NCBI GenBank assembly: GCA_016722945.1
Contig: JAEQMT010000010.1
Location: 637,765-701,764 of the forward strand
Source: Desulfofustis sp. PB-SRB1
GTDB lineage: Bacteria > Desulfobacterota > Desulfobulbia > Desulfobulbales > Desulfocapsaceae
Length of the DNA stretch: 64,000 nt
Direction of reading: 5' to 3'
The notes beneath the pieces are model-generated. The model worked only from the letters and a program-made list of their open reading frames with translations. It did not search any database and was not told the origin of the DNA. Of this stretch, positions 8,684 to 16,970 are shown piece after piece; the first letter of the stretch is position 1, and every line of letters starts with the position of its first letter. The position numbers and the translations under genes are program-made.

Positions 8684-9082
8684 ATGAATTATGGGATAGT
8701 GAGCCAGGATCAGCTTGAGAAAATTGATGCAATTCTTACCGAAAAGTTGATCAAGCTGGGAGTTGACTGTGTCATTATCATCGACATGGCGGGTAACATA
8801 ATTACCACCAAAGATAGCAAAAAACATAAGTACGATATTTATTCTTTTGCCGCCCTTGCCGCCGGCAACTTTGCAACGGTTGATGCGATGGCAAAGCTGG
8901 TGGGAGAAAGGGAATTTTCTCTGCTCTTCCACAAAGGACAGGAGTCAAATATTCACTTCAGCAAAATCGACAATGATCTGTTGCTGATATCCATGTTCGG
9001 CAAGGATATATCACTTGGTTTTCTGCGGCTTAATGTTGTTGATGTAATTGAGCAGATTGGTCAACTCTGGAAAGACAGTTAG
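8684..9082 (+). CDS. Roadblock/LC7 domain protein (MglB-like)
   Basis: This 132-residue protein has the Roadblock/LC7 fold, a small alpha-beta domain that dimerises and regulates Ras-like GTPases; MglB of Myxococcus is the best-known bacterial example, a GTPase-activating protein for MglA. The pattern is GVDCVIIIDMAGNIIT, then KYDIYSFAALAAGNFATVDAMAKLVGE, then a hydrophobic strand pair with LLLISMFG. An AGGAG site sits upstream of ATG 8684. The next gene on the strand is an MglA-type GTPase, which supports a regulator-GTPase pair. The catalytic details of GAP activity cannot be read from sequence. Confidence 0.8.
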   Translation: MNYGIVSQDQLEKIDAILTEKLIKLGVDCVIIIDMAGNIITTKDSKKHKYDIYSFAALAAGNFATVDAMAKLVGEREFSLLFHKGQESNIHFSKIDNDLLLISMFGKDISLGFLRLNVVDVIEQIGQLWKDS

Positions 9083-9107
9083 ATGGCTCTGTGGTTTTAA
9101 TTTTTCA

Positions 9108-9248
9108 GGGAGCCTTGAAAAATAAGAATTTTCGTTCAAGATTAAGGCGTGAGAAAAATTTTACCACAGTCATATGCCTAATATTCGGAGGATAAAATTT
9201 TTTACACAACGATGAGATTGGGCAAAAAGGCCATTTTTCAAGGTTCCC
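9108..9248. repeat. MITE-like repeat, copy C
   Basis: This 141-bp copy has ends GGGAGCCTTGAAAAAT and ATTTTTCAAGGTTCCC. The inner six bases of both ends have changed together compared with copy A (AAAAAT here, AACATG in A), so base pairing between the ends is kept. It sits between the Roadblock gene and the GTPase gene, inside their likely transcript. Confidence 0.8.
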
Positions 9249-9278
9249 TTAAGATCATATATCTGTGGAGACGATTGG

Positions 9279-9884
9279 TTGAGCTTCATTAACCTAAAAG
9301 AAAAAGTCGTCCAGGTAAAAATTGTCTATTACGGGCCGGGACGGTGTGGAAAAACCACCAATCTGGAGTATATCAATAACGCATTCAGGAGCCAGATTGC
9401 TTCTGATCTTGTCAGTCTTAAGACTCATGGTGACAGGACGCTTTTTTTCGATTTTTTGCCTGTTGATATGGGCAAAATCAAAGGATACGATATAAAGATA
9501 CAGCTCTATACTGTTCCCGGCCAGGTTAAGTATAACGCCACCAGGAAGCTTGTATTGCGTGGCGTCGATGGTATTGTCTTTGTGGCTGATGCCATGGTAA
9601 AACAGCGAGAGAAAAATATTCGATCGCTCAATCAATTGCATGAAAATCTCAAGGAGTACAATCAGAGTATTTTTCGGATTCCCATCGTGATGCAGTATAA
9701 TAAGGTCGATTTGGCCAAGCATGGAATCCCGACCCTGCCTATCGAGGTTCTGCAGAAAGATCTAAACAGTAAACTTAACGTACCCTATTTTGAAGCAAGC
9801 GCGCTGACAGGATATAATGTACCGAAAACATTGAAGAAAATTATTACGGCTACGGTCATATCAATCCAGAAAAAGCTCTTCTAG
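9279..9884 (+). CDS. MglA-type small Ras-like GTPase
   Basis: This 201-residue GTPase is of the MglA group, nucleotide-dependent switches that set cell polarity or position surface machinery in bacteria. G1 is GPGRCGKTT (residues 19-27). The switch II region is YTVPGQVKYN, with the threonine-valine of MglA proteins in place of the usual DxxG aspartate. G4 is QYNKVDL. Translation probably begins at TTG 9279, with GGAG at 9266-9269. It follows a Roadblock gene and precedes a large acidic protein by 9 bp, so the three probably form one operon. Pilus or motility polarity is a possible output but is not shown by the sequence. Confidence 0.86.
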   Translation: MSFINLKEKVVQVKIVYYGPGRCGKTTNLEYINNAFRSQIASDLVSLKTHGDRTLFFDFLPVDMGKIKGYDIKIQLYTVPGQVKYNATRKLVLRGVDGIVFVADAMVKQREKNIRSLNQLHENLKEYNQSIFRIPIVMQYNKVDLAKHGIPTLPIEVLQKDLNSKLNVPYFEASALTGYNVPKTLKKIITATVISIQKKLF

Positions 9885-9893
9885 CATCCTAAC

Positions 9894-12800
9894 GTGGAAC
9901 ATTATTCAGATAGTCAGTTTGATGATGATTTAACCGTTGGGCTCGATGATGGTGAATTCGGCTCATCAGAAGATGATCTGGATGATCTGTTGTATTCTCC
10001 AGATGAAAACGACGAATCACTGGATCGTCTTAAGACACTTATTCTATCAATTGATTGGGAAATAACCGATGAATATCTGCTGGATCTTGATGAGGAAACT
10101 AAGCGACTAAGAGAAGTTTGGGAGAGCAATCAATATGTCTGCACATATCTACAGCTCCTTGAAAAACTCGGTAAATACATCTACAAGAATAAAACCAAGG
10201 CACATCCCCGTGCCGCTCATTTATTGTTGCTGTTTTTCTATAACCTTGAAAAATTAGCAACTAATCCAGACATCGATGATAAACAAAAAAAGCTCATTTC
10301 CAGGGGCGATTTAAAAAAATTTGAAAAGTTAAAAGATTTCATCAGCAAAAGCAAAAAATCCAGCATCGAACCAGATGGTTCGCCTGTATCATCTCAACTG
10401 TTGACTTCTCATGATACGGCAACTCCTCCCGTACTGCTCAATCTAAAGGCATCGATTCTGGCCCTGGAATGGGAGATAACCGATCTATCCCTTCATGATC
10501 TAAGCAAAGAACTGCGTGAGTTAGAGCAGAGCTTTTCAGGTATCAAATCCCGGCTGCTTTTTCTACGGGCAATGGACTCGATCGGGGGCTATATAAAGCT
10601 CAAGAGAAGTAATGCACACGTAGATAGCTTTAATCTGCTTGATTCATTGTATATCGGGTTGGAGAAAATCGTTTCGCAACGTTTAAGTGCCGCGGAAAAA
10701 AGAGCGATTATCGATCCCGAGGTTGAAAAATTTGCTGAATTCAAGCGGCTTATTTTACCGACCATCGATGACGATTCCAGTGATCGGCAAACCACGCAGA
10801 TCGCTGGCCTAGATGGTGTTACTGACGCGGATTCGGACGGAGAATTTTCTCATTTCATGAACCGTGAGCAAACATCGGCCGAGCACACGGAACTTCAAGA
10901 TGATCTTGCCAATCGTCTCGATGTTCTGTTTGATTCCCCAAAAGATCAAGATGTTGACCAATTTGCCGATCCATCAGATGTTGATGATTATTCTACCGGT
11001 TTCTCTGAGGAAACCCTAAAAACGGTTGATAGTTTTTTCAGTGATGAAGCATTCGGTGAATCCGTAGAGCCCATCGACGAAGAAAAAATTTTGCGCGGCG
11101 TCAATGTTGAGTCTGAAGCAGACGATGACACCGAAGAGGATGCTCTGCCAACCACCGCTGACGGTACAATTGCCCCGGCTCTTGTGGATGAAGAAGAGTT
11201 GGCCAATGAAAATTTTCCAACTCCGGCTGTATCCATACAGGAAACGGCGAGCGATGGTACCGATGAGCAGCCTGGAATAACCTTAGGCGATGGTGATGAC
11301 GAGGTGCAGGCCGCTTTGGCCGGCGTCGATATCGACTCAGAGATACCGGGTGAAGATGATCAATTCGACATCCTGGATCTCGAAAGCGTTTCCACACTGT
11401 CTGATCAAGATGAAGAAGATAGCGGCGAGGATATAGCCCAAGCATTGACTCCGGCTCTGTCCGATTTTGAGGATGAGCATCTCGCAGATGATTCCGATGA
11501 AGCGTATCCGGTCGACCTAGACACTGATCTCGCCCCGGCATTGTCGGAGTATGACGATGAGCATGAAATTGATGAAGACGACGGGGAGTTTCCAGGCGAG
11601 CTGGAAAAACGTCTCGATTTCTTTTTTGGCGAGCAGGACAGTGATGACGAATTTGTAGCAGAGGGTGACGCGGCAGAAGCAGCAGCAGAACTTGACCCGA
11701 TAAGCGATGGCATAGCAGAAAAGCCTCTTCCCGCTGACCAGCCGGATGATCTCGATGAGTTCACTTCCGATGCCGATGAGGAAGATGTTTTTTTTGCTGA
11801 ATTGACTCCCGCCCTGGCAGGCTTTGCTGAAGAGCCAGATGATAGTAGTGATATTTGTGAAGAAGATGAGGAGCCCGAGGTTGAAGTTATTTTTGATGAG
11901 CAGGAAACTCCGTTCCATGATATCTCAGTGGAGGCGGATGGTGTGGTCCCTGAGGAAGAGGGCGAACCCGCCGCTGTCATCACGCCGGCCGAGTTTAAAG
12001 ATGAGAAGAGCGATGAAACGGAAGAACTTGTTGTTGCTGATTTTTTTATAGAAGAGCAGGAATCAGACGAAACAATAGCTGTAGTTCCGGTTGTGGGGGA
12101 ACCCATCGAAGTACCGGCCCCATGGCTGGAAGGTATAGACCAGAACCTTTTTAATGGGCTCAGCGACGGTATTGAGGCCCTGGCGATCGACATCGATGAC
12201 GAGATAAATGACTATATCTCTCTGGAAATAGATGGCATTCAGAACAGTTTAAAAAACGACCCCACGGCGGCGATTTTCCTGACCCTTCTGCAAACCGTCA
12301 ATCAGCATATAAAAACATACGGATTCAAGGCCCAGGCTGATTCCCATGCATTGCTTTCTTCTGTCTTTACTGCATTTAGAACCATCTATTCGGAACCAAC
12401 CGACTTTTCGCGGCTCCAGCTGAAAGTGCGCGAGCAGACAGGCAAGGTATTAGCGTGGCAACAGGAAATAATCGAGGCACAGGCATCGTCGATCCTTACT
12501 GCCGAAACATTGATCAGTTCTACTCAAAACGTCGTCGCACCAGTATCTTCCGGATTTGCAGATGTAACAGCTACCGAGGTGCCCGCTTACCAGGTGGAGA
12601 CATCTGCGCAAAGCGAGCTACGAGACATAGATAATGATGGCTTCGCCGATAGCCTCACTTTAATTGGAGCAGTCGATGAAGATGTAACAGCAGCGGAAGA
12701 TTCTGATTCGTCCATCCTGCCGCAGGTTGAGCAGACCTATGCAGGCTCCGGTGACTCTTCCTTTCTGGATCATACAGAAAAAATCAGCAACGGCGAGCAG

Positions 12801-12899
12801 GGTGAGACAATAACAGAATTTGTAAGGCAGGAAATTGAGGCCCTTCGAATATCTCTTCTTGCCGAAATCAAGAGTCTGCGCAAACAACTAGAGCCGTAA
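9894..12899 (+). CDS. Large acidic protein with three helical repeat domains
   Basis: I do not recognise this 1001-residue protein as a named family. It is extremely rich in Asp and Glu. About 100 residues of predicted helix occur three times: near 46-150 (core SIDWEITDEYLLDL and LEKLGKYIYKNKTKAHP), near 184-288 (ALEWEITDLSLHDL and MDSIGGYIKLKRSNAH), and near 755-860 (AIDIDDEINDYISLEI and LQTVNQHIKTYGFKAQ). The first two are close relatives, the third more distant. The middle (about 290-740) is a low-complexity acidic linker with a repeated PAL-S/A-x-F/Y-x-D/E-E motif near 428, 519, 547 and 638. The C-terminus is a charged helix (EIEALRISLLAEIKSLRKQ). It starts with GTG 9 bp after the GTPase gene. 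I infer a scaffold or effector for that GTPase. It has no membrane segment or signal peptide. Confidence 0.7.
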   Translation: MEHYSDSQFDDDLTVGLDDGEFGSSEDDLDDLLYSPDENDESLDRLKTLILSIDWEITDEYLLDLDEETKRLREVWESNQYVCTYLQLLEKLGKYIYKNKTKAHPRAAHLLLLFFYNLEKLATNPDIDDKQKKLISRGDLKKFEKLKDFISKSKKSSIEPDGSPVSSQLLTSHDTATPPVLLNLKASILALEWEITDLSLHDLSKELRELEQSFSGIKSRLLFLRAMDSIGGYIKLKRSNAHVDSFNLLDSLYIGLEKIVSQRLSAAEKRAIIDPEVEKFAEFKRLILPTIDDDSSDRQTTQIAGLDGVTDADSDGEFSHFMNREQTSAEHTELQDDLANRLDVLFDSPKDQDVDQFADPSDVDDYSTGFSEETLKTVDSFFSDEAFGESVEPIDEEKILRGVNVESEADDDTEEDALPTTADGTIAPALVDEEELANENFPTPAVSIQETASDGTDEQPGITLGDGDDEVQAALAGVDIDSEIPGEDDQFDILDLESVSTLSDQDEEDSGEDIAQALTPALSDFEDEHLADDSDEAYPVDLDTDLAPALSEYDDEHEIDEDDGEFPGELEKRLDFFFGEQDSDDEFVAEGDAAEAAAELDPISDGIAEKPLPADQPDDLDEFTSDADEEDVFFAELTPALAGFAEEPDDSSDICEEDEEPEVEVIFDEQETPFHDISVEADGVVPEEEGEPAAVITPAEFKDEKSDETEELVVADFFIEEQESDETIAVVPVVGEPIEVPAPWLEGIDQNLFNGLSDGIEALAIDIDDEINDYISLEIDGIQNSLKNDPTAAIFLTLLQTVNQHIKTYGFKAQADSHALLSSVFTAFRTIYSEPTDFSRLQLKVREQTGKVLAWQQEIIEAQASSILTAETLISSTQNVVAPVSSGFADVTATEVPAYQVETSAQSELRDIDNDGFADSLTLIGAVDEDVTAAEDSDSSILPQVEQTYAGSGDSSFLDHTEKISNGEQGETITEFVRQEIEALRISLLAEIKSLRKQLEP

Positions 12900-12923
12900 C
12901 GGCTCTGCCTCTTAGTATTTTTT
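12890..12923 (+). terminator. Hairpin at the end of the acidic-protein gene
   Basis: AGAGCCG-TAA-CGGCTCT forms a 7-bp stem whose loop is the TAA stop codon; a run of six T follows 11 bp later (12918-12923). The distance from stem to T-run is longer than in a standard intrinsic terminator, so activity is uncertain. Confidence 0.45.
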
Positions 12924-13015
12924 CCCCATTTTTTTCTGACTATAGGCTTTTAGCACGAGCCATTGGCGTTTTTTTTTTGCTGATACCCCTTTATTAGCTG
13001 CCCATTACATCGTCA

Positions 13016-13858
13016 TCAGTGCAGGGTGAGTGCCATCACTGATAGCCCGCCATACACAAGCAGCCAGCAGCAGATGAATATCAAAAGCGGCCGAAACCAC
13101 CGGCGATTTGCCCGCAGAAAAATAAGTGAAGCCAAAAATGATAAGGGGACGAGCACCCCGGCGACAAAGGGGTGTAGATATCTGAGCAGCTCCTGAAGGC
13201 CTAAAAAAAACCATGGCCCGGTTATATAAAATTGGCCGGGAAGATGTGGCTCCAGTGGTGCCGGCACCACCAAGCAGAATATTAAAAGTGATAGAACCAG
13301 CAAACCATGGTCGATAAGATTGGTTGAATAATGACGTACATGGTGCCATGCCAGCAGTAAAAATAGCACATCGAAGGTGATGATATGATGAAGATACACC
13401 CGCTGCATGCCGTTGCTGCTAATGGCAAAGAAAAGATTGTTGAGTGTGTTGCCGATAAATGGGATGGTCAGAACGATGCTTTCAGCGATCATACCGGCGG
13501 AAAACCCGGTGCTGTCGCCGCGCAATACGTAGCCGGTAAAAAGCAGTAGAAGAATAATCGGTAGCGTCAATACGAGAAAAACAAATCGGTGAAACTGATA
13601 GCGCTCGGTACGACTGAATACGCTCACATAATGAGCCAGGGCGAACAAGAAAAAAAGCTGGCTGGAATAAAAGTGCAGGGATCGAAAGAAGGCCCCATAG
13701 GGCACCAACAGGTCAAGTGCCGAAGTTGAGTAAAATGGCTCTGAGGGATCATAGTGCAGGCCAACCGCAATTCCTGAGCCGATCGAGAGATAGAGGCAGA
13801 CGAAACTCCAGTCCCCCCAGTTGATTCCGGTAATAAAAGCAGACTCTCGAAAGCGCAC
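13016..13858 (-). CDS. Cytochrome b (bc-type complex subunit)
   Basis: This 280-residue integral membrane protein resembles the haem-binding cytochrome b of bc1/b6f complexes. Two histidine pairs stand 14-15 residues apart on two helices: H62/H76 (RSLHFYSSQLFFLFALAHY) and H157 or H158 with H172 (VYLHHI...AWHHVRH). Further membrane segments follow, with GPWFFLGLQELLRY in the place where classical subunits have the PEWY quinol motif. It lies 7 bp downstream of the Rieske gene, so the pair probably works as a quinol oxidase module. No cytochrome c1 or f gene is present. The partner electron acceptor is unknown. Confidence 0.85.
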   Translation of the reverse strand: MRFRESAFITGINWGDWSFVCLYLSIGSGIAVGLHYDPSEPFYSTSALDLLVPYGAFFRSLHFYSSQLFFLFALAHYVSVFSRTERYQFHRFVFLVLTLPIILLLLFTGYVLRGDSTGFSAGMIAESIVLTIPFIGNTLNNLFFAISSNGMQRVYLHHIITFDVLFLLLAWHHVRHYSTNLIDHGLLVLSLLIFCLVVPAPLEPHLPGQFYITGPWFFLGLQELLRYLHPFVAGVLVPLSFLASLIFLRANRRWFRPLLIFICCWLLVYGGLSVMALTLH

Positions 13859-13865
13859 GGAAAAT

Positions 13866-14261
13866 CTATTGGATGATTACCCTGAAACCGGGTCCATTTT
13901 CCATCGGTTCAGCACGATACCGGGTGAGACTCTTTTTCGCCGGCCCACGAATTACCCGGCCCTGAGGGGTAAATCTGCTCTGATGGCAGGGGCATTCTAG
14001 AATATTCTCAGTTGGTTTAACGGCGATCCGACAGCCCAGATGGGTGCAGGTTCTTGAAACGGCCCAGGCTCCGGCATCATCGGTAAACACAATCAGCTCA
14101 TCGGTAGTTAGCGAGCCATCAGTACCGACGTTCTGGTTGATCTGCACAACGCGAGGTTTTCTGGGCAGACGGAAATTGATAAATTGCAGCATCGGGTAGA
14201 GTGCGGCGGCAACCCCCGCGACAAGCAGTAAACGACGTCTGAACACGAGCGTCCTCAGCAC
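13866..14261 (-). CDS. Rieske 2Fe-2S protein
   Basis: This 131-residue Rieske protein has an N-terminal membrane anchor (RRLLLVAGVAAALYPML) and the cluster ligands C72-T-H74-L-G-C77 and C90-P-C92-H93 (CTHLGC and CPCHQSRF). The two extra cysteines of the high-potential type are present. It probably accepts electrons from quinol bound at the cytochrome b encoded next. The start codon is GTG at 14261 and overlaps the end of coaD by 7 bp, an odd but clear linkage of a redox subunit to a coenzyme A gene. Confidence 0.9.
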   Translation of the reverse strand: MLRTLVFRRRLLLVAGVAAALYPMLQFINFRLPRKPRVVQINQNVGTDGSLTTDELIVFTDDAGAWAVSRTCTHLGCRIAVKPTENILECPCHQSRFTPQGRVIRGPAKKSLTRYRAEPMENGPGFRVIIQ

Positions 14262-14773
14262 ATCTTGGATTCATTTTCTCGGGATTCTTTACTGAATTTT
14301 TGTTGCAGCGCCTGATAGACGTGCACGGGTACCAGTTCTTCCACATCGCCGCCGTATCGGGCCGCCTCCTTGACGATGGAAGAACTGATGTAAATCCACC
14401 TGAAACCAGGCATCAGAAAAACCGACTCCACTTCCCGTTTGAGTTTACGATTCATCAACGCCAGCTGCAGCTCATAGTCGAAGTCGGAGACTGCCCTCAT
14501 TCCCCTGAGAATGGCGCGGGCGCCGCGTTTTACCGCGTATTCAACAATCAGCCCACTAACGCAGTCAACCTCGACGGCCTCGCCGTCAGCAAAGCACGCC
14601 TCGATCATGGCCCGGCGCTCAGCAAGGTCGAAAAGCGGTTGTTTGCCGGGATTAACGGCAATGGCGACGATGATCTTGTCAAAAAGATTCAGCCCTCGAT
14701 TGATCAGATCCAGATGTCCGTTGGTGATGGGGTCGAAGGTGCCCGAATAGACGGCGATGTTGGCTGTGCTCAT
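14255..14773 (-). CDS. coaD: Phosphopantetheine adenylyltransferase
   Basis: This 172-residue enzyme transfers AMP from ATP to 4'-phosphopantetheine, the penultimate step of coenzyme A synthesis. It carries the nucleotidyltransferase motif GTFDPITNGHLD and the second signature ISSSIVKEAARYGG. The start at 14773 gives the family N-terminus MSTANIAVYSGTF; a longer in-frame extension reads into rsmD and is rejected. Its ATG overlaps the rsmD stop (ATGA), the usual rsmD-coaD arrangement. Confidence 0.95.
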   Translation of the reverse strand: MSTANIAVYSGTFDPITNGHLDLINRGLNLFDKIIVAIAVNPGKQPLFDLAERRAMIEACFADGEAVEVDCVSGLIVEYAVKRGARAILRGMRAVSDFDYELQLALMNRKLKREVESVFLMPGFRWIYISSSIVKEAARYGGDVEELVPVHVYQALQQKFSKESRENESKMC

Positions 14774-15366
14774 GGCCTGTTTTCCTGTTGTGGTGAAATG
14801 AACCGGCAGATTCCCAATTCGGTATCTCCGTACCTGCGTATCTGGGTCTGGGAAAAGTTTGTAAAAGGTTTCTGCGGCAGATGCTGTTTCTCTTCCTCGA
14901 CAATGACCCATGCCTCATTGGCAAGCAGAGAACCGTCGGCAAGCGTATTCATCAGTGGCTCGATGAATGTGCCGCGATAAGGTGGATCGATAAAAACCAG
15001 ATTGAAGCCCTGATCTGATGTGGCCGTTGCCAGCTTCTTGGCAAGTGAGCGTCTGCGTAAATCGAATTTTGTCACGGTCGTGCGCTCAGTTCCGCGGGTC
15101 ATCAAGTCAATATTGCGATAGATAATGTTCAATGCCTGGACATCGTTATCAATAAAATGAACATGGCGGGCGCCTCTGCTGAGCGCCTCGCATCCCAATG
15201 CCCCGGTTCCGGCAAACAGATCCAATACAACTGCATCACGGACAAAATCACCGATTATCGCAAAGAGTGCCTCTTTAACGCGATCAGCGGTTGGCCGGAT
15301 GGCGGTGCAGGTGGCGGGAGGAGGGTGGAGTCTGCGTCCCTTGTCGACGCCGCCGATAATTCGCAT
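14770..15366 (-). CDS. rsmD: 16S rRNA (guanine966-N2)-methyltransferase
   Basis: This 198-residue SAM-dependent methyltransferase modifies G966 of 16S rRNA. It starts MRIIGGVDKGRRLHPPP as in the RsmD family. SAM is bound at VVLDLFAGTGALGCEALSRGA, and the catalytic motif is FIDPPYRG. It is first in an apparent operon rsmD-coaD-Rieske-cytochrome b and starts 13 bp after the end of asd. Confidence 0.93.
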   Translation of the reverse strand: MRIIGGVDKGRRLHPPPATCTAIRPTADRVKEALFAIIGDFVRDAVVLDLFAGTGALGCEALSRGARHVHFIDNDVQALNIIYRNIDLMTRGTERTTVTKFDLRRRSLAKKLATATSDQGFNLVFIDPPYRGTFIEPLMNTLADGSLLANEAWVIVEEEKQHLPQKPFTNFSQTQIRRYGDTELGICRFISPQQENRP

Positions 15367-15378
15367 CTCAGCGACACA

Positions 15379-16395
15379 TCAGATGAACAGCTCTGCTATC
15401 TGGATTGTATTGAGCGCTGCTCCCTTCAAAATATTATCCGATACCACCCACATGTTGAGACCGTTGGCAATTGACTCATCTTCACGGATACGGCCGACAA
15501 ATGTCTCGAATTGACCGGCGGCTTCGGTTGCCAGTGGGTAGCGTAACTGGGCCGGATCATCGATTACTTTTATGCCGGCGCCGTTTTCCAGCAGTGCCCT
15601 CGCCTCGTCGGCACTGATTTTATCAAATGTTTCGATATTTATCGATTCGGAATGGCCGTACACAACCGGCACCCGCACGGCGGTTGCGGTGATTCCGATA
15701 GTGTCATCACCAAATATCTTGCGAGTTTCGTTGACCATTTTCATCTCTTCCTTGGTGTATCCGTTTTCAAGGAAGGAGTCGATATGCGGCAGGCAGTTAA
15801 ATATTATCTGGTGCGGGTAAACTTCCGAGCGAAGCGGCTCTCCCGCTGAGTAGGCGCGGACCTGGGCATCGAGTTCAGCAATGGCGGCGGCACCGGTCCC
15901 GGAAACCGCCTGATAGGTGGAGACCACGATACGCTTGATGCCCACCGCGTCGTAAATCGGCTTGAGGGCAACCACCATCTGAATGGTGGAGCAGTTCGGA
16001 TTGGCGATGATCCCCCGGTTAATATACTGCTCCGCCGCCGATCCATTAACCTCGGGTACGACAAGGGGAATATCCGGTTCCATGCGAAAAGCGCTTGAAT
16101 TATCTACCACGATGGCGCCGGCCGCCGCGGCGGCCGGCGCAAATTCCAACGAACGGGCGGCGCCCGCTGAAAACAAGGCAAAATCGATGCCGCTGAAGGC
16201 GTCTTTGGTCAGCAACTGGACAACAATATCTTCTCCCTGAAAAGAAATCGTCCGTCCCACTGAACGTTGTGACGCCAGCAACCGCAATTCATCGATGGGA
16301 AACCCGCGCCGTGCCAGGGTCTGCAGCATGGCCCCGCCAACCGCGCCGGTAGCGCCGACAATTGCCACGTTGTATGAATCCTTTTTGGTAAACAT
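15379..16395 (-). CDS. asd: Aspartate-semialdehyde dehydrogenase
   Basis: This 338-residue enzyme reduces aspartyl phosphate to aspartate semialdehyde, the branch to lysine, threonine and methionine. It has the NADP site VAIVGATGAVGGAML, the catalytic cysteine in NPNCSTIQM and the PEVNG segment. The start at 16395 gives a standard N-terminus MFTKKDSYNVAI; a longer frame to 16509 overlaps ilvN. It lies 64 bp downstream of ilvN on the same strand. Confidence 0.95.
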   Translation of the reverse strand: MFTKKDSYNVAIVGATGAVGGAMLQTLARRGFPIDELRLLASQRSVGRTISFQGEDIVVQLLTKDAFSGIDFALFSAGAARSLEFAPAAAAAGAIVVDNSSAFRMEPDIPLVVPEVNGSAAEQYINRGIIANPNCSTIQMVVALKPIYDAVGIKRIVVSTYQAVSGTGAAAIAELDAQVRAYSAGEPLRSEVYPHQIIFNCLPHIDSFLENGYTKEEMKMVNETRKIFGDDTIGITATAVRVPVVYGHSESINIETFDKISADEARALLENGAGIKVIDDPAQLRYPLATEAAGQFETFVGRIREDESIANGLNMWVVSDNILKGAALNTIQIAELFI

Positions 16396-16459
16396 AGGGT
16401 AATCTCTCAGGGTTGGTAGATGCTTAAAATGGTTGATCGTTACCGACTTCTCCTGATAA

Positions 16460-16945
16460 TTATTTCGACATACCGGCCCGGCTGATGGCCACCGTTCCAG
16501 TACGGACAATCTCCTTGATGCCGATTGGTCTCAGGATATCGATCACCGCCTGAATCTTCGATGCCGAACCGGTTACCTCTACGGCATAACTTTTCTGGCC
16601 AACATCAACCACCTTTCCCCGGAAGATATCTATGATCCGTAATACCTCAGCTCTGGTCTGGGCATCCGCCTTCATCCGAATCAGTACCATCTCCCGCTCT
16701 ACGTAAACCCCTTCGCTGGTGTCCATAACCTTGATGACATCGATCAATTTGTGCAGCTGCTTGGTAATCTGCTCGATGATTGACTCATCACCGGAGGTAA
16801 CCAAGGTGAGCCTCGATACGGTGGGATCGATGGTCTCGGCCACGCACAGGCTTTCGATATTAAATCCACGACCGCTGAATAACCCGGTAACCCGGGAGAG
16901 CACGCCTGGTTTGTTTTGCAGCAATACCGACAGGGTATGTTTCAT
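16460..16945 (-). CDS. ilvN: Acetolactate synthase small (regulatory) subunit
   Basis: This 161-residue regulatory subunit activates IlvB and confers feedback inhibition by branched amino acids. It has an N-terminal ACT domain (TLSVLLQNKPGVLSRVTGLF, SRGFNIESL-type ligand loop) and a C-terminal domain ending in DILRPIGIKEIVRTGTVAISR. It starts 25 bp after ilvB ends, the usual ilvBN pair. Confidence 0.95.
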   Translation of the reverse strand: MKHTLSVLLQNKPGVLSRVTGLFSGRGFNIESLCVAETIDPTVSRLTLVTSGDESIIEQITKQLHKLIDVIKVMDTSEGVYVEREMVLIRMKADAQTRAEVLRIIDIFRGKVVDVGQKSYAVEVTGSASKIQAVIDILRPIGIKEIVRTGTVAISRAGMSK

Positions 16946-16970
16946 GGTAAGTTATTCATACGGGTTATCA

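Noticed and set aside
8549-8932. 127-codon minus-strand frame over the Roadblock gene
   Set aside because: It is antisense to a well-supported gene with a good ribosome site.
11405-12193. 262-codon minus-strand Ser-rich frame opposite the acidic protein
   Set aside because: Ser-rich translation is the expected antisense of Asp/Glu codons (GAT/GAA read as ATC/TTC in shifted frames); there is no start context or homology.
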